This document shows, in pieces, positions 16,111 through 24,900 of a stretch of 64,000 nt of DNA (its first letter is position 1; every line of letters begins with the position of its first letter). The notes under the pieces were generated by a model that was given only the letters and a program-made list of their open reading frames with translations, had not been told where the DNA came from and ran no database searches. Both the position numbers and the translations under genes were made by a program. The DNA is from JAJPKK01 sp963747835 (GTDB lineage Bacteria; Pseudomonadota; Alphaproteobacteria; Rhizobiales; Xanthobacteraceae): the NCBI GenBank assembly GCA_963747835.1, contig CAVVGO010000006.1, forward strand, positions 1,054,001 to 1,118,000. The letters are read 5' to 3'.

Positions 16111-16494
16111 ATGAGCGTTGCCACCCGTCTTGTACCGCTGCTGGCCTTGCTTGCCGCGCCACTGTGCGCGCCGGCTCAGGCTTCGGAATATGAAACCGGC
16201 ACCAGTCTTCTCTGCGACACCCAGGCCCAGGCGGAACGCTTCGTCGCCTTGTTCTCGGGAGATCCCAAAGCTGCCGCGCGAGCCGTCAATGCCGAGGAGC
16301 ATAATCCAACGGCGTGCGCGCTGGTCAACGTGGCCTTTGTGCGCGGCTCGCAAATCGGGATGGCGCGCCACGGCGACAGCGCATTTGAGATCGTCCGCAT
16401 CCTCGTGGTTGGCATCGACACCGCATCCGGCATGCAAGCCGTCCGGCCTGCCGCCTACTTTTCGTTGTTCGGCGTCAAGGAATTCGCGGTCTAA
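16111..16494 (+). CDS. Small exported protein of unknown function
   Basis: A 127-residue protein with a cleavable signal peptide (VPLLALLAAPLCAPAQA, cleavage after AQA). The mature part contains two Cys (SLLCDTQAQAERF and PTACALVNVAFVRG), which could form a disulfide in the periplasm. I recognise the general type as a hypothetical exported protein frequent in Bradyrhizobium relatives but know no function. A strong ribosome binding site (CAGGAGG) precedes the ATG. It stands alone between two minus-strand genes. Confidence 0.75.
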   Translation: MSVATRLVPLLALLAAPLCAPAQASEYETGTSLLCDTQAQAERFVALFSGDPKAAARAVNAEEHNPTACALVNVAFVRGSQIGMARHGDSAFEIVRILVVGIDTASGMQAVRPAAYFSLFGVKEFAV

Positions 16495-16547
16495 GCCCAC
16501 CGCTTTGGCGAAAGGCCGAGGGACTACTGGAGGCTTTGATTGTCTCG

Positions 16548-16622
16548 GGGTAGGGCGGATTAGCGCAGCATAATCCGCCGTTTCGGCCGACGGGCGGCGG
16601 GTTGAAGGGAACCCGCCCTACG
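16548..16622. repeat. Palindromic repeat (GTAGGGCGGATTA type)
   Basis: GTAGGGCGGATTA, then TAATCCGCC, then GGCGGGTT and AACCCGCCCTAC form nested inverted repeats. This pattern is a widespread dispersed repeat in proteobacterial genomes. Its right edge forms the last codons of the minus-strand dihydrofolate-reductase-like gene. Confidence 0.65.
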
Positions 16623-17184
16623 TGACGCACTGGCGCGACACGGGCTCGTAGGTCATTGCGACGCTCCCGGACCTGAACTGTCTCGTCGAAAGCAGTTTGA
16701 GCGGGTGGCGCTTCGTGATGCCGTCCAACAGTGTCGTACCGCCGCCGATCAGCACCGGCGTCAAGATGATGCGCAGTTCGTCGATCAGGCCCAGCTCGAG
16801 GAAAGACGCCACAAGAGAACTTCCGCCAACCGGCACCAGGCCGTCGCCCGGAACATTCCTCAGGCGCGCAACCTCTTCTGCGATCGAGCCCGCAGCAAGC
16901 CGCGAATTCTCCCACGCCACCGAGGTCAGCGTCCTCGAAAATACGAGCTTCGGGGTTCGGTTCATATGCTCCTTGACGCCCGGATGATCGTCCGCCGCGA
17001 TGGGCCAGTAACCGGCCATCAGCTCGTAGGTCTTGCGGCCCATGATGAGCACATCGGATTCCCGCAGCATCTCCACGGCGTAGGCATTGAACTCATCATC
17101 GACGCGATGCCAGTCGAGTTCGTGGTTGGGTCCTTCGACGTAGCCGTCGAGCGAAACGAGCAGCTGCGATATGATTTTCTTCAC
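16618..17184 (-). CDS. Dihydrofolate reductase family protein (RibD C-terminal type)
   Basis: A 188-residue protein of the RibD_C/dihydrofolate reductase superfamily. Family segments are ISQLLVSLDGYVEGPNHELD, ESDVLIMGRKTYELMAGYWP and VPVGGSSLVASFLELGLIDE, followed by TPVLIGGGTTLLDG. It likely binds NADPH and a pterin or pyrimidine-like substrate, but this short standalone type has no assigned reaction. The start is GTG at 17184. The last residues are encoded inside a dispersed repeat, so the original C-terminus may have been altered. It lies 21 bp downstream of clpS on the same strand. Confidence 0.85.
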   Translation of the reverse strand: MKKIISQLLVSLDGYVEGPNHELDWHRVDDEFNAYAVEMLRESDVLIMGRKTYELMAGYWPIAADDHPGVKEHMNRTPKLVFSRTLTSVAWENSRLAAGSIAEEVARLRNVPGDGLVPVGGSSLVASFLELGLIDELRIILTPVLIGGGTTLLDGITKRHPLKLLSTRQFRSGSVAMTYEPVSRQCVT

Positions 17185-17205
17185 GCGAATTCGCCCCGGG
17201 CTTCC

Positions 17206-17511
17206 CTATTCCTCGGGCTCGGTCGTGAACAGGAGCGGATAGCCCTTGGCGCGGCCGGCTTCGGTTGCGCGCGTCGCCTTGGTCTCGGCGACGTCGCGGG
17301 TGTACACGGCGACCACGCAGGCGCCGCGCTTGTGCGCGGTGATCATCACCTTGTAGGCCTCGTCCTCGCTCATGCGGAACTCGCCCTTGAGGACCGTGAC
17401 CACGAACTCGCGCGGCGTGAAGTCGTCGTTGACGAGGATGACCTTGTGAAGGCGCGGCCGCTCGGTTTTCAGCCGCACCTTGGTGGTCTGTTTGGTGGCG
17501 ATCTTAGTCAT
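17206..17511 (-). CDS. clpS: ATP-dependent Clp protease adaptor ClpS (ClpS2 type)
   Basis: Adaptor that delivers N-degron substrates to ClpA. The start at 17511 (MTKIATKQTTKVRLKTERP) gives a 101-residue protein. The core shows HKVILVNDDFTPREFVVTVL, then MSEDEAYKVMITAHKRGACV and ETKATRATEAGRAKGYPLL. The usual TPMEFVV gate motif reads TPREFVV, as I remember for the second ClpS of Rhizobiales, which has narrower substrate choice. clpA is not nearby. It sits between yebC and the dihydrofolate-reductase-like gene. Confidence 0.92.
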   Translation of the reverse strand: MTKIATKQTTKVRLKTERPRLHKVILVNDDFTPREFVVTVLKGEFRMSEDEAYKVMITAHKRGACVVAVYTRDVAETKATRATEAGRAKGYPLLFTTEPEE

Positions 17512-17614
17512 CGGGACAACCCGTCGATGGCGCAAGCCCGGAGCTCACGTGCCCCTCCCGCAACACTAAGCGCTGATGGACCCAGCGCTCAAGCTCCATG
17601 CCGAACGCCGACCG

Positions 17615-18361
17615 CTAGGCGCTCATCTTGGCCATCAGGGCGTCGGACACTTCGAAGTTGGCGTAGACATTCTGGACGTCGTCATGCTCGTTGAGCATCT
17701 CCATAAGCTTGAAAAGCTTTTCGCCCTTGTCGTCGTCGATCGGCACTGTGTTCTGCGGCTTCCACACCAGAGCGGCCTTGCGCGGTTCGCCGAACTTGGC
17801 CTCCAGCGCCTTGGCGACCTCGGCAAATCTGTCCTGGGAGGCATAGACCTCGTGGCCGTTCTCGCTCGAAACGACGTCGTCGGCGCCCGCCTCGATGGCG
17901 GCCTCCAGCATGGCGTCGGCGGACGCCACCTTGGCGTCGAACTCGATGACGCCGACGTGGTCGAACATGAAGGACACGGCGCCGGTTTCGGCGAGATTGC
18001 CGCCGGTCTTGGTGAAATACGAACGCACGTCGGAGGCGGTGCGGTTGCGGTTGTCGGTCAGCACTTCCACGATGACGGCGACGCCGCCGGGGCCGTAACC
18101 CTCGTAGCGGATCTCGTCATAGGATTCGCCGTCGCCGCCCTGGGCCTTCTTGATGGCCCGTTCGATCGAATCCTTCGCCATGTTCTCGGCTCGCGCCGCG
18201 ATGATGGCGGCGCGCAGGCGGGCGTTCATCGTCGGGTCCGGCATGCCCATCTTGGCCGCGACGGTGATTTCGCGGGCAAGCTTGCCGAACACCTTGGATT
18301 TGACCGCATCCTGCCGCCCCTTGCGGTGCATGATGTTCTTGAACTGGGAATGGCCGGCCAT
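17615..18361 (-). CDS. yebC: YebC/PmpR family regulator or translation factor
   Basis: A 248-residue protein of the YebC family, known as a DNA-binding regulator and as a factor easing ribosome stalling. The start at 18361 gives the invariant MAGHSQFKNIMHRKGRQDAV. Other family segments are PDPTMNARLRAAIIAARAEN, NMAKDSIERAIKKAQG and YEGYGPGGVAVIVEVLTDN, followed by NRTASDVRSYFTKTGGNL. It is complete and of typical length. In related genomes yebC lies close to ruvC. Here about 4.2 kb of other genes intervene. Confidence 0.95.
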   Translation of the reverse strand: MAGHSQFKNIMHRKGRQDAVKSKVFGKLAREITVAAKMGMPDPTMNARLRAAIIAARAENMAKDSIERAIKKAQGGDGESYDEIRYEGYGPGGVAVIVEVLTDNRNRTASDVRSYFTKTGGNLAETGAVSFMFDHVGVIEFDAKVASADAMLEAAIEAGADDVVSSENGHEVYASQDRFAEVAKALEAKFGEPRKAALVWKPQNTVPIDDDKGEKLFKLMEMLNEHDDVQNVYANFEVSDALMAKMSA

Positions 18362-18588
18362 GTTTCGCTCCTGCCGCCTTGCTGTCGCGGCTGATTTTGC
18401 GCGTTTTATAGGCCGGCGACGGGCGGATTTCAAACCGTCGGCACCGTGGATGAAGGCCGGCACCGCGGCGGCTAATGGCCTCATTCCACCGTCCCGTCCC
18501 CGCGACCGTCACCGCCCGGCTTGACCGGGCGGTCCATTAACCACCGGCATTCGTTTGGTGCACCGCATGAGTTTCATCGATGGCTTTG

Positions 18589-18627
18589 GGGTTACTGGAT
18601 GCTCCGCTTTCGCGGAGCATGACACTG
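18589..18627 (+). repeat. Palindromic repeat, copy 1
   Basis: GGGGTTACTGGATGCTCCGC then TTTCGCGGAGCATGACACTG: the arms ATGCTCCGC and GCGGAGCAT form a hairpin with a TTTC loop. A nearly identical sequence in the opposite orientation lies at 20327-20364. The two copies flank the oxidoreductase-ridA pair. Confidence 0.7.
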
Positions 18628-18709
18628 CAAAATGCGGTGGAAATGCTCGAATCAGATCGGTAGGACAGGACCGGCCAAACTTCGGTAACGTGAGAGACGG
18701 TACTTGAAC

Positions 18710-19804
18710 ATGCAGGTGCTCGTGATCGGGGCCGGCATCGTGGGGCTTGCGATCGGCCGGCAGGCGGCGCTCGCCGGGCATGACGTCATCGTGGCGGAGG
18801 CCGATACCCATGTCGGCGCCGGCACCTCCTCGCGCAACAGCGAAGTCATCCACGCCGGCCTCTATTATCCGACCGGCTCGTTGCGCGAGCGCCACTGCGC
18901 GCGGTCGCGACGGATGCTCTATGCTTATTGCGCGTCGCGCGGGGTGCCGCATCGCAAGCTTGGCAAGCTCGTAGTGGTGAGCCGCGACGCCGACATCGCC
19001 GCGCTGGAGAAGCTGTTCGCCCAGGCGGTCCGCAACGGCGTCGAGGGCCTGCGCATGCTCGACCCCACCGAGGCGATCCGGATGGAGCCGGCGCTCGCCT
19101 GCGTGGCGGCATTCCATTCGCCGGAAACCGGCATCATCGACAGCCACCGCTACATGCTGGCGCTGCAAGGCGACATGGAGAATGCCGGCGGCGTGCTGGC
19201 ACTGAACACACCGGTGGAACGGCTGACGCCGACGCCGGCCGGATGGGAGGTCCGGTTCGGCGGCCGCGAGCCAGGCTCGCTGGTCGTCGATGCGGTGATC
19301 AATTCGGCCGGCCACGGGGCGCAGGCGCTCGCGCGCGCGACCGAAGGCTATCCGGCCGAGCGGGTGCCGCGCCTCGTTCTCGCCAAGGGCAATTACTTCG
19401 CCTACACGGGGCGGCCCGTGTTCAGCCGCCTCGTCTACCCGGCGCCGGTGCCGGGCGGGCTTGGCGTCCACGTCACCCTCGACCTTGCCGGCCGTATGCG
19501 GTTCGGTCCGGATGTGCAATGGATCGACGATTACGACTACGACGTAGATCCAGCCCGCGAGGCGACGTTCTATCCGGCGATCCGGGCGTATTGGCCGGGC
19601 CTTCCCGACGGCACCCTGGTTCCCGATTACGCCGGCATCCGGCCCAAGCTGACCGGACCCGGCGAGCCCGCCGCGGATTTCATGATCGACGCACCGGCCG
19701 ACCACGGCCTGCCGCGGCTCGTGCATTTGTTCGGGATCGAATCGCCGGGGCTCACGGCTTCGCTCTCGCTTGCCGAGGCGGTGGTGGCGATGATCGGAGA
19801 GTGA
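18710..19804 (+). CDS. FAD-dependent oxidoreductase of the D-amino-acid/2-hydroxyglutarate oxidase family
   Basis: A 364-residue flavoprotein. The N-terminal Rossmann motif is VLVIGAGIVGLAIGRQAALA, then the characteristic SSRNSEVIHAGLYYPTGSLR. Late segments are PDYAGIRPKLTGPG and HLFGIESPGLTASLSLAEAV. This pattern is close to L-2-hydroxyglutarate dehydrogenase (LhgO-like) proteins, but the exact substrate is not proven. A TTG at 18704 would add two residues; the ATG at 18710 is preferred. The RidA-like gene lies 97 bp downstream on the same strand. A flavin oxidase producing imines next to RidA would make sense, but this is inference. Confidence 0.85.
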   Translation: MQVLVIGAGIVGLAIGRQAALAGHDVIVAEADTHVGAGTSSRNSEVIHAGLYYPTGSLRERHCARSRRMLYAYCASRGVPHRKLGKLVVVSRDADIAALEKLFAQAVRNGVEGLRMLDPTEAIRMEPALACVAAFHSPETGIIDSHRYMLALQGDMENAGGVLALNTPVERLTPTPAGWEVRFGGREPGSLVVDAVINSAGHGAQALARATEGYPAERVPRLVLAKGNYFAYTGRPVFSRLVYPAPVPGGLGVHVTLDLAGRMRFGPDVQWIDDYDYDVDPAREATFYPAIRAYWPGLPDGTLVPDYAGIRPKLTGPGEPAADFMIDAPADHGLPRLVHLFGIESPGLTASLSLAEAVVAMIGE

Positions 19805-19901
19805 CTACCTCGGCGTCGCACGAATACGTGCCACGCGATGACGCGGAACGGAAATCCGTTATCATGGCGGCACCGCCGCACACACCAAGGGAGCGCCCGC
19901 A

Positions 19902-20306
19902 ATGCCTATCCATCGCTTCGTCAATCCCGCAACCGTGGCCAAGCCGGCCGGATACACCCATGTGGTAGAAGCCGCGACGCCGGCACGGATCGTTTACGTC
20001 TCCGGTCAGCTCGGCCTCGACATCGACAACAAGATCGTGGGCGCGCCGGGCGACTTTCGCGCCCAGGCCGAGCAGACCTTCGTCAACCTGAAGAACGCGC
20101 TCGCTGCGGTCGAGGCGGACTTCAGGCACGTGGTCAAGCTCAACAATTACTTCATCGACATAGCGCATCTCGGCATCTTCCGGGAAGTGCGCGACCGCTA
20201 CGTCAACGCCGCCGCGCCTCCGGCCAGCACCGCCATCGCGATCTCCAATCTCGCGCGGCCCGGAGCGCTACTCGAAGTCGAGGCGATCGCCGTCATCCCG
20301 GCGTAA
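19902..20306 (+). CDS. RidA family protein
   Basis: A 134-residue member of the RidA/YjgF/UK114 family, which hydrolyses reactive enamine/imine intermediates. Family segments are GYTHVVEAATPARIVYVSGQ, the QAEQTFVNLKNALAAVEADF helix and PPASTAIAISNLARPGALLE. The Arg of the classical RidA active site (usually in a RxxV/x-Arg loop) has no clear counterpart in TAIAISNLARPG, so it may belong to a related subgroup. It has a good ribosome binding site (AAGGGAG) before the ATG. Confidence 0.88.
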   Translation: MPIHRFVNPATVAKPAGYTHVVEAATPARIVYVSGQLGLDIDNKIVGAPGDFRAQAEQTFVNLKNALAAVEADFRHVVKLNNYFIDIAHLGIFREVRDRYVNAAAPPASTAIAISNLARPGALLEVEAIAVIPA

Positions 20307-20319
20307 TGCGATTCAAGGG

Positions 20320-20460
20320 GCGCTGTCATGCTCCGCGAAAGCGGGGCATCCGGTAACCCCGGTGCGAGAAGTGTACGCGGCACGCGAGAGGCGAGCACAT
20401 GCGCAAAAGAACCTCCGGGGGTTACGCGATCGCCCGCCTGCGCGGGCGATGACACTGGTA
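20320..20460. repeat. Two palindromic repeats downstream of ridA
   Basis: The first (20327-20364) reads GCTGTCATGCTCCGCGAAAG then CGGGGCATCCGGTAACCCC and is the inverted copy of 18589-18627. The second (about 20423-20458) has the core CGCCCGCCTGCGCGGGCG followed by ATGACACTGG and shares the same ATGACAC end. Both would fold as hairpins. The rest of the 20307-20542 gap holds no gene I can support. These could act as the shared terminator for ridA and the convergent antiporter gene. Confidence 0.6.
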
Positions 20461-20542
20461 GAGATCAAAGTGTCAACGCCCGCGAAACCATCTGGTGGAA
20501 TGTCTTCACCGCGCGAAGTCTACGACTTCGAGTCCACGACGG

Positions 20543-21982
20543 CTAAACCAACGGCCGGATCACGAACACGACGGTGAGGATCGCGAACACCGGCAGCAGG
20601 ATCGCGGCCGACCATACCATGTAGCCGAAGAAGCTCGGCATCTTCACGCCGCGCTCGGTCGCGATGGCAAAGATCATGAAGTTGGGCGCGTTGCCGATAT
20701 AGGTGAGCGCGCCCATGAAGACCGCGCCCATCGATATGGCGGCGAGCGTCGGCCCAAGATCACCCATGAGGCGGGTGGCGTCGCCGCCGGTGAGCTCGAA
20801 GAACACCAGGTAGGTCGGCGCGTTGTCGAGGAATGCCGAGAGGACGCCGGTCAGCCAAAAATACGCGATGTTGTGGGGCGCGCCGCTGTCCTCGCTCACC
20901 ATCGCCAGGAGCCAGCCGAACGGGCCGCCGCGCCCCACTTGCAGCATCGCCAGCACCGGGATGATGCAGACGAAGATCGCGGCGAACAGCTTGGCGACCT
21001 CCAGGATGGGTTCCCAGGTGAAGCCGTTGCTCTCCCGATGCTCATCCGGGGTGAACGCCAGCGACGCGACCGCGATCGCCACGAGCGCCGCGTCGCGCGC
21101 GATGTCCTGCATCGCGAGTTCGGTACCATAGACGTTGAAAACGATGCCGGGCTTCCACAGCGCCGACAGCAGGATCGCCCCGATGATAAGCCCGATGAGC
21201 GGCAGGTTGACGAGACCGCGCAACCGGATCGGTGCGTTGGGCTGGGATTCGCCGACGACGGTGACACGACGGTCATGGCGATAATACCAGACGTCGATCA
21301 CCACAAAGGCGAACAGCACCAGCGACGCCGTCAACGCCGTCTCCCGCCACAGGTGGGTAGTGGTCCAGAAGAAATCGACGCCATGCAGGAAGCCGACGAA
21401 CAGTGGCGGATCACCGAGCGGCGACAGCGCGCCACCGATATTGGCGACGAGGAAGATGAAGAACACCACCACATGGACGTTGTGCAGCCGGGCCGCATTC
21501 GCCCGCAGCAGCGGCCGGATCAGGATCATGGCCGCCCCGGTGGTGCCGACGATGCTCGCCATCACGGTGCCGAGCAGCAGGATGAGGGTGTTGGTGAGCG
21601 GCGTGCCGCGCAGGCTGCCGGTCACCAGAATGCCGCCCGCCACCACGTAGAGTGCCGTCAGCACCATGATGAAGCTGAGGTAGTCGGCGAGCACGGCGTG
21701 GACGAGCGCGGCGAGCGCGGTCGGGATGCCATAAAGCGCCGCGAGCGGCGTCACCGTGAGGGCGGCCCACATGAATGCGATCTTGCCGTAATGGGCATGC
21801 CAGAGCTTCGGCGCCAACAGGGGTCCGACGGCGATCGACAGCAGCAGGCCGGCAAACGGGAGCGCCCACGGCCACGGCAGCTTGAGGTCGCCGAGCGCGG
21901 CCGCCGCATGGGCCGCCGTGGGGGCCATCAGCGCCGCAGCGAAAATCAAGGCACCGCAGAGAAGGCGCGACAGCGTCGGCAT
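20543..21982 (-). CDS. Sodium:proton antiporter (NhaD/ArsB-like)
   Basis: A polytopic inner-membrane transporter of about 479 residues. A signal-like first helix (LCGALIFAAALMAPTAAHA) is followed by about eleven hydrophobic segments. Characteristic stretches are GTVMASIVGTTGAAMILIRP and NIGGALSPLGDPPLFVGF in the first half, and GVLSAFLDNAPTYLVFFEL with GALTYIGNAPNFMIFAIA in the second, the two re-entrant motifs of the ion transporter superfamily. It is most likely a Na+/H+ exchanger, but related carriers for citrate or arsenite share the fold. The start may be ATG at 21982 or TTG at 22003; the latter would overlap the polA stop. Confidence 0.85.
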   Translation of the reverse strand: MPTLSRLLCGALIFAAALMAPTAAHAAAALGDLKLPWPWALPFAGLLLSIAVGPLLAPKLWHAHYGKIAFMWAALTVTPLAALYGIPTALAALVHAVLADYLSFIMVLTALYVVAGGILVTGSLRGTPLTNTLILLLGTVMASIVGTTGAAMILIRPLLRANAARLHNVHVVVFFIFLVANIGGALSPLGDPPLFVGFLHGVDFFWTTTHLWRETALTASLVLFAFVVIDVWYYRHDRRVTVVGESQPNAPIRLRGLVNLPLIGLIIGAILLSALWKPGIVFNVYGTELAMQDIARDAALVAIAVASLAFTPDEHRESNGFTWEPILEVAKLFAAIFVCIIPVLAMLQVGRGGPFGWLLAMVSEDSGAPHNIAYFWLTGVLSAFLDNAPTYLVFFELTGGDATRLMGDLGPTLAAISMGAVFMGALTYIGNAPNFMIFAIATERGVKMPSFFGYMVWSAAILLPVFAILTVVFVIRPLV

Positions 21983-21999
21983 CCGGGCGCGCGCGCCCC

Positions 22000-24900
22000 T
22001 CAATGCGCTTCGTCCCAGTTGTCGGCCCCGCGGGCATCGACGTGCAGCGGCACCGACAGCGCGACGGCGGGCAGCGGCGCATCTTCCATCACGCGCTTGA
22101 CCACCGGAATGGTGCGAGCGACCTCGTCATCCGGCACTTCGAAGATCAGTTCGTCGTGGACCTGCAGCAGCATCTGGGCCGACAGCCGTTCCTTGGCGAG
22201 CGCCTCCTCCATACGGATCATGGCGCGGCGGATGATGTCGGCCGCCGTGCCTTGCAGGCGGGCATTGATGGCGGCGCGCTCGTTGAAGGCGCGGATCGAC
22301 GGATTGGAAGCCGCGATGTCCGGATAGTGGCATTTGCGGCCGAACAGCGTGACCACGTAGCCGTTCTTGCGACAGAACTCGCGGGTCTCGTCCATGTAGC
22401 CGCGAATGCCCGGAAAGCGCTCGAAATATTTCTTGATGTAGGCGCCTGCCTCCTCGCGCGGGATGCCGAGCTGGTTCGCAAGCCCGAACGCCGAGATGCC
22501 GTAGATGATGCCGAAATTGATTGCCTTGGCACGGCGGCGCACTTCGCCCGGCATATCCTTTACCGGGACGCCGAACATCTCCGACGCCGTGAGCGCGTGA
22601 ATATCGAGGCCGTCGCGGAACGCCTGCTTGAGCGCCGGTATGTCTGCGATTTCGGCGAGCAGGCGCAGTTCGATCTGGGAATAGTCCGCCGAAACGAGCT
22701 TGTGCCCGGACGCCGCCACGAAGGCGCGCCGGATCTTGCGGCCCTCCTCGGTGCGGATCGGAATGTTCTGCAGATTGGGTTCCGACGAAGACAGGCGACC
22801 GGTGGTGGTGGCGGCAAGCGCATAGCCGGTGTGAACCCGGTGGGTCCGCGGATTGACGAAGCCCGGCAGCGCGTCCGTGTAGGTCGATTTGAGCTTGGAC
22901 ACCTGCCGCCATTCGAGAATCTTTTGCGGCAGCGCGTGTCCCTCCTCGGCGAGGTCTTCGAGAATCGAGGCCGAGGTGGACCACGCGCCGGTCTTGGTCT
23001 TGCGGGCGCCCGGCAGGCCCATCTTGCCGAACAGGATGTCGCCGAGTTGCTTCGGCGATCCCGGATTGAGCGGGGCGCCGGCGAGCTCCTTGATCTCGTC
23101 CTCGAGCCCCGCCGCCTTCTGCGCGAATTCGCCCGACAGCCGCGACAGCACCTGGCGGTCGATCGAGATGCCGCGCCTTTCCATGCGTGCCAGCACCGGG
23201 ACGAGCGGGCGCTCCAGGGTCTCGTACACGGTCGCCATGTGCTCGGCGACGAGGCGAGGCTTGAGCACGTTCCACAGTCGCAGCGTCACGTCGGCATCCT
23301 CGCCGGCGAATTCGGTCGCCTTGTCGATCGCCACGTTGGCGAAGCCCACATGCGCCTTGCCGGTGCCGGCAACCTCGCCGTAATGAATGGTGTGGTGGTT
23401 GAAATAGCGCTCCGCCAGCGGACCCATGCCGTGGGCACTGCGGCCGGCGTCGAGCACGTAGGACATCAGCAGGGTATCATCGAACGGCGCGATCTCGATG
23501 CCGTGGCGCGCAAACACGACCCGGCCGAACTTGACGTTTTGCGCGATCTTGAGGACGCCGCCATCCTCCAGCAGCGGCTTGAGAACCGCGATCGCCTCAG
23601 CGGCCGGGATCTGGTCGGGCACGATCTCGCCGGCAAACAGACCGCTGCCCTCGCCGCCATTGCGGTGGATCAACGGTACGTAGCAGGCCTCGTTCGCCGA
23701 CACCGCAAGCGAGAGGCCGCACAGGTCGGCCTGCATGGGGTCGAGGCTCGTGGTCTCGGTGTCGAGCGCAACGACGGTGGTGTCGCGGGCGCGGGCGACC
23801 CACGCCTTGAGCCGGTCGACGGTACGCACCGTCTCGTAGCGCGCGCGGTCGAACTTGGCGGAGCGCGCCGCCTCGATGCGGGCAGCAGCAAGCGCCTGCG
23901 GGGTGAAGGTGGCACCCGTCTCAGCCAAGGCCGGCGCCCGGCCCGGTCGCGGCTGTTCGGGCGACGAGAACGGAAGCTGCGCCTGTGCCGAACCACCGGT
24001 CGGCATCGTCGCTTGGGGGCGCGGCGCCGCGACGGCGCCACCATTCGCGGACCCGACAGGCTCGACCTCGGCCGGATCGACGCTGGAGAATTCGGCGACG
24101 CGGCGGGTGAGGCTGCTGAACTCCATCGCCTTCAGGAACGCGATCAGGCGCCGCGCGTCGGGATCGTGCACGGCAAGGTCGGCGAGCGGCACGTCGAGCG
24201 GCACATGGGCATCAAGCGTGACTAATTCTTTGGAGATAAGGGCCAGCTTTTTATTTTGAACGATTTTCGCAACCGTGCCTCCGATGACGCGCGACAAATT
24301 CCGTGCGCGAAGGATGGCCTTGCAAAAATCGTTGCCGCCAGCCGCAAGACGTTCGATCGTTTCAGTATCGGCCGTAACGTTTCCCTTCTTGTCCTTAGGC
24401 AGATCGGTGATCCGGAATTTCTCCGCCAACACCTTCGCAACTTGGGTCGCCGAACTGGCCTTGATCGGCTCTCCTGCAACCGTCCTGATTTCGGCTTCGA
24501 CCTGATCAAGCTTCGATTGAAGTTGGGATTCGATTTCTTCCGGACGATCCTCCGCGGACAAAATCCGTTCAAGAGAACCAAGCTCACTGATAAGCGTGCT
24601 CGCCGCTTTTGGCCCAATGCCGGGAACGCCCGGCACGTTGTCGGTCGAGTCCCCGATCAGCGCCTGGACCTCGATCACCTTATCGGGTGGCACGCCGAAT
24701 TTCTCAACCACCTCGGCGGGGCCGATGCGGCGATCCTTCATGGTGTCGTACATGACGACGCAGTCGTTGATGAGCTGCATCAGGTCCTTGTCGGATGACA
24801 CGATGGTGGCGCTGGCGCCGGCTTCGCAGGCTTCCCGCACATACGTGGCGATGAGGTCGTCGGCCTCGAAGCCGATCTGTTCAAGGCACGGCAGATCGAA

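Noticed and set aside
20495..22327. A 610-codon plus-strand open frame opposite the antiporter and polA
   Set aside because: It is rich in Arg, His, Asp and Gln without hydrophobic core or motifs, and lies antisense to two clear genes. It is a GC-rich shadow frame.
22003..24225. A 740-codon plus-strand open frame opposite polA
   Set aside because: Composition is that of an antisense shadow; polA on the other strand has all its motifs.
24240..24560. Intein or group I intron as explanation of the extra segment in polA
   Set aside because: There are no splicing-type terminal residues (Cys or Ser start, His-Asn end) or homing endonuclease motifs, and the segment instead matches the Pol I thumb.
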